NCBI GenBank assembly: GCA_037976565.1
Contig: CP137682.1
Span: forward strand, 3,842,827 to 3,906,826
DNA: 64,000 nucleotides
Direction of reading: 5' to 3'
Source: Mesocentrotus franciscanus
Taxonomy: Eukaryota > Echinodermata > Echinoidea > Camarodonta > Strongylocentrotidae
This document shows, one piece after another, positions 58,313 through 64,000 of this stretch (its first letter is position 1; each line of letters starts with the position of its first letter). Made by a program: the position numbers and the translations under genes. Below the pieces are notes generated by a model, which was given only the letters and a program-made list of their open reading frames with translations, ran no database searches and was not told the DNA's origin.

Positions 58313-58594
58313 CAGGGCCCTCCTCTAGAAAAAAAAAACATGTAAAAACACCCTTTTTGGGGAAAAAAAAGATGGGCCCCCTTCCCCTGGCGCTCAAGGG
58401 GTGGTGGTGAAATTTGTTTCGTCAACTTTTGAAGGCAAAAAAAAAAAAAATTGTGCTCACTACCCCCCTCCTCCCCCACTGAGCAATTTTCGGAGGTACT
58501 GAGCGGAAAATCGGCCGGCACGGTTTTCAAATTTTCGCACGAAGTGGGCCCCTTTTTCGGCCCCCTCTCTTGCCGCCGACTGGATCCGCCCCTG
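58313..58594. mobile_element. hAT-like MITE, complete relative
   Basis: Begins CAGGGCCCTCCTCTAG and ends CTGGATCCGCCCCTG at 58594. The interior (GGTGGTGGTGAAATTTGTTT, CACTGAGCAATTTTCGGAGG, TTCAAATTTTCGCACGAAGT) is the reverse complement of the interior of 61561-61754, so the two belong to one family in opposite orientation. No coding capacity. Confidence 0.7.
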
Positions 58595-58595
58595 C

Positions 58596-59123
58596 GTGGA
58601 GGTGGTGTCGGGCTCGGGCAATCTCTCTGTACATATTAACCAATCAGTTAACTATACAAGTTTTGAATCTATGTCAGCCGTGGTCTCCAATGGCACGACT
58701 AGTCTTGAGATCTTAGTCATTTATAGACCGCCAGGTTATCAATACTTTTCATTGTTCATTAATGAATTCTCAGATCTGTTGGATGAGATATTGTATAAAT
58801 TATCTCATCTGGTTATCACAGGAGATCTTAATATACATTTAGACAATCTCTCATCCTAACACACCCAAAGGTTCAATGACCTTGTCGACGGCCTTTGACT
58901 CTGTCAGTTGGTGATTCTGGTCAGGAACTCCGATAGACTGTTGTACTCTCGCCTACGCGTCATACCCGGTATCTCTGATCACTTTGCTGTTACCTGTTTG
59001 CTCCGTTTTGACAAGCCCAAACGGGAAGATGCAACTTTCTCCTCTCGTAATATTAAGGGCATCAACAGGACTGATTTTGCCAACGATGTTACTGACAGTA
59101 GCATCATGTCTTTCAAATCTTGA
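58596..59123 (+). pseudogene. LINE endonuclease relic just upstream of the ependymin-related gene
   Basis: The frame at 58596-58859 reads LEILVIYRPPGYQYFSLFIN and HLVITGDLNIHLDN, middle blocks of an APE-type endonuclease. After a frameshift, 58908-59123 reads VIPGISDHFAVTCLLRFDKP, the SDH-containing end of the domain. Both ends of the LINE are missing. It is a third, independent CR1/Jockey-type relic, lying 200 bp from the coding exon. Confidence 0.8.
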
Positions 59124-59342
59124 GCGTTTGTCGGTTTATCAGCGAAGATTCTACTCGTTTCCCTAAAATTTATTTTTGCAGGATATCATTGGTAAAGTTG
59201 TATAAAATAAACCTAGCCCTGAAGAAGTTCCCAATTCCATTTGTCTTTTGTTGATTAGCAGCGGAGAATGCATACGGGCCTACCGATGAAAATTGACGTA
59301 ATTCTGTTCGTACTTCTTTTCTTCAGATCAAATTTGTAGAAG

Positions 59343-62300
59343 ATGGCCAGGTTCGCTTTGCTCGTCGTGCTAGCCGTAGTTGTAGCGGTCAACGCTCAGA
59401 AACCATATTGTTCTCCTCCTCAATTCATGGGTGGACTAGGTAAGTCTACGTACGTTGTACACGAGGCGTCGTTTTTGATGACGCAGGACTGCGTCAGTGA
59501 CTGTGTTGACGTGTCGTGTGAGAGTGAAATCGTAACCGAAGTTATTACCAAAACGAATCAATTCGGACGTTACGTTCAAAATCACTAGTGTATGGCAATT
59601 TATTTTTGCTTTCACTTGTTTGATGAGCAAAGGGAATAACGCAATCAAATGATGAAACGGGTATTACATTCAATTCTTCCGATTCAATACATGATAATTA
59701 AGTCATTGGATAGTATAGTTATATCGACTGCTACGAGAGGACTAGCTGTTTCTATACGCTCAAGGGATTCAACTATCCCGCGAGCCAGTATAGAAACAGC
59801 TAGTCCTCGAGTATTAAAGCAGTCGATATGACTTTTATATGCCGAATTAAAACAAAAATCTACCAAGAATTCTTACCTTGGCCTTTTAGTGAGTAAAAAT
59901 TTGTTAAACATCACAGAAAATCTGAAACACTGTCTGTTAATCTTCGCTTAAAAAATGAGTGAAAGTTTCAATCATTTGGGAATCGCAGACAAAGAGCACT
60001 GTAATGCGTCCGTGCTCGCACGTAGACAATTTTAACACGCAAACCAATGGGAATCGCAGGATAATGAGGATGAGGGTAGAAACTTTTAACTAGGCCCTGT
60101 GGGCTATTGCTATGCCCTGTAAGTTGGGCATGGCTTGAAATCACGACTCCAATTTCGACCAATCAGATGGCTAGATTTCTAAAGTGAGGTATATAATTTG
60201 TTTTATAATGTAGGACCAGCTGGCCAAGTGACCAAGTCAGTGTTACCCCCTAAAAATGAAAAGAATAAGATAACATAAAATCTGAGCCGGTAAAGGGGCA
60301 TCGGTTACAAGATATACAGGCATACCCCCATTCGGATCTTTTTATGTGGAAAATCTTACTATTACCCCTACCGATGATAACCGGCTATCCACATCCTGTT
60401 AATAAAACCTCATTCACACAACCGCGGTTAAGTATTCAGTTGTTCATTATCATTTTGATGTTGTTGTTGTTGATTTCAAGTTCTTCTTGATTTAAAGACG
60501 ATATTTATTTGTATTGCTGGTATCTATGGAACTGTATATGGAAATTATTATGAAATTGTATATTGTCGTATATCGCCACATGTATTAGGATCCCGATGAG
60601 GTTTGTAATTTGTTTACCTCTCTTCAAATTGAAACTTTGACGTTATGATTTGCCTATTTTTTAAATGTTTTTGCAAAGTGAATAATAAAAATAGCCTGCA
60701 TATTTCAATCAATAATATGAATGTGGATTTGGAATGGATTTGGGTTTGGATTTGGGTTTGGGTTGAATTTGAGTTTGGATTTGGATTTGGATTTGGAATT
60801 GGATTTAGGTTTGGGTTTGGATTTAGATTTGGATTTGGATTTGGGTTTGGGTTTGGATTTGGATTGAATTTGAATTTGGAATTTGGAATTGAATTTTATA
60901 TTTATATTTGAATTTAAATTTACAGGATTCACGGTCGGTCAGGTTAGACCTGATTTGGATTTGGATTTGGATTTGGATTTGGAATTGGATTTGGGTTTGG
61001 GTTTGGATTTGGGTTTGGATTTGGATTTGGATTTGGATTTGGGTTTGGGTTTGGGTTTGGATTGGGATTTGGATTGAATTTGAATTTGGAATTGAATTTT
61101 ATATTTCATATGAATTTGAATTTACAGGATTCACGGTCGGTCAGGTTGGACCGGATAAAGAACCCGTCGGTTACACCTTAAACGAGTTCGGTGCTTGGGA
61201 CTTCACTAACAGGAGACTTGGTCTCAACTTTGAAATCTTCTACCCCAATGGAACCACCTACAGCTTCCGTGTAATCCAGGACTACGCACAGGTACGCTGA
61301 TGACAGGAGCATTGCTTTGGGCGGGTGGTCGTAGAATTCCATCCCTCAATCTCATCCCCGCCCCTAGATTTAGAATATCAGTAGGTAAATTTTTTTTTTC
61401 TAAAGCCTTTTCGAAGCCCCCTCTTTTTTCTTTCTTTCCTCCTTCCTTCCTTTCCTTTCCTTTTTTGTTTTTCTTTATCTTCTTTTCCTTGCTTGTGTTT
61501 TTTAATTGCAAAAAAAAATGGCTGCTAACTTGTGGGGAAATTAGGTACGAGAGCCCCACCCAGGGGCAGATCCAGCCGGCGGCAATGGAGGGGGCCGAAA
61601 AAGGGGCCCACTTCGTGCGAAAATTTGAAAACCGTGCCGGTCGATTTTCCGCTCAGTGGGGAGTGAGCAATTTTTTTTGCCTTCAAAAATTGAAAAAAAT
61701 TTCACCACCACCCCTGAGCGCCAGGGAGGGGCCCGGCCCCTGGATCCGCCACTGGCCCCACCCCACCCCTCCCCGCCCATTCCAAAGCTTAGGAGCATTA
61801 GAGGTGCAAGCTCCATAGATTTGACCAATCCAAATACTCTCTCCGTCTTTTTTTATCATTCTCATTTTCTCTCTCTTTCTCTCTGTCTCTCTTTCTATTT
61901 CTCCGACCTACAGAAAACCCAATGGACGATCTTTGACCAAATCCGGTTCTGTGCTAAGCAGCCAACACCCACACAGGAGCCTACCAACTGTCTTCCTCGT
62001 AAGTAAACATTTTTTTTAACATCACCTCACTCATTTCAAATACGTCTTTTTTCAGTTTAAAAGAGGCATTCTGTTTGAAAGGATACACGATTGATTGAAA
62101 TTACAATTTAAAAGTACAGCTCATTTCTAACGACTGGAATGTCGTTGAAACGTATGCTTTAACAAGTGTTACAGTTTCTCTTCTTTTCTCCTCCTCCTTT
62201 CTTGTTCTTTTGTTTTCTTCCTTCTTCTTCTCCTCCTTCTACTTCTCCTTTTTTTTGTATGTGAAATATTGGCATATATCATCTATAATTTATTTTTTAT

Positions 62301-63600
62301 GTTGGAGTTTTTAAGCAGGCAAACTTCGAAGCATAATCAAACCAAATCAAATTAAATCAACTCAAACCAAATCAAATATCAAACCAAATCAAATTCAATC
62401 GAATATCCAATCAACTCAACTCAAACTAAATTAAATCAAATCAAATCAAACTGTATTATACCATATCATATCAAATCAAATCATTTTAAATCACATCAAA
62501 TCCAATTTAACCCCTTGTTTTCAATCTCACCGACAGCCAATAGCACAGTGGCTTTCACCGGGTTTTTGGGAGGTGAGAAGGACCGTGTTTACTACGACCT
62601 CTTCGCTATGAAGCTGACTAGAGAAGAATCCGGTAATCTCGAAGGTGATTTAACACTCACCATCGTCAAGGAATCCAACATTCCTCTCTCAAACAACTTC
62701 ATCGGAACTTTTTTCGACGGTGATACCCCATGTAAGTAGTTCAATACTAAAGGTAACACAGGGACCTCTTCTATAAATACTTGCATTTAAATGCTTTTTA
62801 ATTTTATTTTTTATTGACGCAAGTCCCATATACGCGATCCTGATTGTCTGAAATTCACGTTGCGGTTATTCTCTTGAGTTGTGTTTAAACGCAAGTCTTA
62901 ATGCAATAGGCACCAGATTACTATAAAGCTACATGACTTTTAACGATTTGTTATCCATGTTAACGACATCGATTTTATGACAAGAAACTATGGCGATTTC
63001 CAAAATTCAGTATGATGTCAGTTATGATTCGTACGTTTCGCGCCATGAATCTTTGCCACCTGTAACCACTCGAGAAAGCTTCACACGCTCGAAGGTTTCT
63101 GTTTGTTATAGTGTAGCAGAACGAACGTTGGAGTAAGCATTAGGAATCTACACCTTGACGTCGGGGGAGGGTAAGTATTCGGAGATGACACAGGTACAAA
63201 TGACCCCAAATATCCACAAATCTGTTACACAGGTGACATCCCATTTTGTGCATTTTAGAATAATCACTGTCCCAGTAATGGAGCTGCTTCATGAATACCT
63301 TTTTTTTGCCCTCTTGAAAAAAATACTTCCACGTATGTATCACAACATTTCTTAATTAGTAATTTTGTTGATATCATTTTACTTTGATGAATTATTTGTA
63401 GCACAGTTGTATTCGATGAACTTAATTAGGCCTAATTAATTAAGAGATTAGTGAATTGGTTGATTTTTTTATTATGGCTTCTTTTTAAATAATCTTTACT
63501 ACATGCAGATTCCCAGGTATCGACAGGAGGTTATTACAACATCGAGGTTGGAATCCCAGATCCCAAGAGATGGTTTGATCTACCAAGCTACTGCATGGAG
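59343..63600 (+). CDS. Ependymin-related secreted protein (partial, 5 coding exons)
   Basis: Coding exons 59343-59439, 61128-61291, 61914-61998, 62537-62731 and 63509-63600 have GT/AG borders and consistent phases (1, 0, 1, 1, 0), giving 211 residues before the window ends. A signal peptide (residues 1-18, MARFALLVVLAVVVAVNA) precedes QKPYCSPPQFMGG, the typical ependymin start. Then come GYTLNEFGAWDFTNRRLGLN, WTIFDQIRFCAKQPTP, VYYDLFAMKL and DLPSYCME. Cysteines at about 23, 100, 113 and 209 fit the conserved set, and NGT and NST are glycosylation sites. The family is secreted, calcium-responsive and has a ligand pocket; relatives rise in regenerating sea cucumber gut. A non-coding first exon is implied by the acceptor ending at 59326. 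The last few codons lie beyond 63600, possibly at 63981 onward (GTCTTAG acceptor), or outside the window. Confidence 0.88.
59720..59831. repeat. Foldback element in the first coding intron
   Basis: ATATCGACTGCT...GGACTAGCTGTTTCTATAC (59720-59757) is repeated inverted at 59791-59831 with a 9-base difference in the middle of the arm. Arms are about 40 bp and the loop about 33 bp. Confidence 0.85.
60721..61080. repeat. GGATTT hexanucleotide arrays with an embedded duplicated splice acceptor
   Basis: Two arrays of TTTGGA/TTTGGG hexamers (60727-60880 and 60954-61075) flank a copy of the next exon's acceptor. AAATTTACAG|GATTCACGGT is at 60916-60935 and the true one is at 61118-61137. The copy includes about 25 bp of exon (GGTCGGTCAGGTT). 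The tandem unit is 202 bp. Confidence 0.92.
61561..61754. mobile_element. hAT-like MITE with target duplication, in an intron of the ependymin-related gene
   Basis: Ends CAGGGGCAGATCCAG and CTGGATCCGCCACTG form an imperfect 15-bp terminal inverted repeat. The flanking GCCCCACCC is repeated exactly on both sides (61552-61560 and 61755-61763), consistent with an 8-9-bp target duplication. It is 194 bp long, has no coding capacity, and lies between coding exons 2 and 3. Confidence 0.8.
62336..62510. repeat. AAATC/CAAAT pentamer array
   Basis: Degenerate CAAAT and CAACT pentamers run up to 30 bp before the acceptor of coding exon 4. Confidence 0.9.
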
Positions 63601-64000
63601 GTATGACAATATCACCTGCCTGTACCCTTTCAGGGCATACATTTTTTAAGGCTAAATTTATCACCTTTTCTTATTCAAATTGGTAATGATAAAATTCCCT
63701 TATATTGCTATATTGTTATAATAAGTAGCAATGTCTCTGAAAACACAATGCATGATTATGAGCTATGTTGAAAAGTTAATCGAATTGCCAATTTCGTTCG
63801 GAAAACAGAGTGATTTTGAACCTCTCAATGTGTTCACAACACTTTATCATAGGGGCTAAGTAGCTAGGATCGAACCAAGGACCAATTGTGTGAGAATCTT
63901 GAACCGTCACCAATATAACACAGAAGAATCATGGATGTTAATTTATTTTTAATCTTGCACTAATTAAATCTTGTCTTAGTTTTCTCAAGGAGGGATAGCG
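63601..64000. other. Final intron and right edge
   Basis: AT-rich intron sequence after the GAG|GTATGA donor at 63600. A possible acceptor ATCTTGTCTTAG at 63969-63980 is followed by TTTTCTCAAGGAGGGATAGC, open in the required phase 0, but the window ends 20 bases later. Confidence 0.4.

Noticed and set aside
61300..61818. 172-codon plus-strand frame following coding exon 2
   Set aside because: It begins after a good splice donor, runs through a T-rich tract and a MITE, and has no ependymin similarity.

Overview
This is a repeat-dense, intron-containing animal genome fragment. The best-supported gene is a secreted ependymin-related protein with a five-exon coding structure (59343-63600, running off the right edge). 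With a single-exon-per-domain orphan receptor and many CR1-, RTE- and Tx1/L1-like LINEs, SINEs and MITEs, this points to a marine deuterostome. An echinoderm is my best guess, but that is an inference and not proven. No prokaryotic features, rRNA genes or CRISPR arrays are visible.

Layout. 1-8180 is a LINE graveyard: minus-strand CR1/Jockey-like fragments (1-4612) lie head-to-head with a nearly complete plus-strand element (4624-8178). 8180-11850 is non-coding and holds a TTAA-flanked piggyBac-like MITE (10317-11073). 11851-23609 and 24110-36384 are two nearly identical ~12.3-kb copies separated by exactly 500 N. Each copy carries a Tx1/L1 LINE relic, a two-exon class A GPCR-like gene, a 0.78-kb MITE, a segment with TATA-like and hammerhead-like motifs, a CT-rich tract, a mariner-type transposase relic and the 3' part of an RTE-like LINE. 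The arrangement looks like two haplotypes left side by side in a scaffold. The 5' half of the RTE element exists only beyond copy 2 (36180-37980).

38000-51300 is mostly non-coding: LINE tails, a tRNA-derived SINE, a Ty3/gypsy scrap, a polypurine minisatellite, an 84-bp near-perfect palindrome, a ~1-kb satellite with self-complementary GC cores, small MITEs and a perfect 203-bp tandem duplication.

51332-58600 carries three copies of a segment with a TATA-like box and a splice donor, two blocks of a ~22-bp minisatellite, and hAT-like MITEs. They lie upstream of the ependymin-related gene, whose start codon follows a splice acceptor, so these repeated segments are candidate alternative promoters and first exons. 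The first large coding intron of that gene contains a hexanucleotide array in which a splice acceptor and the first bases of the next exon have been duplicated.

Limits: homologies are recognised from motifs by eye. No database search, alignment score or expression data were available, and edges of old repeats are approximate.
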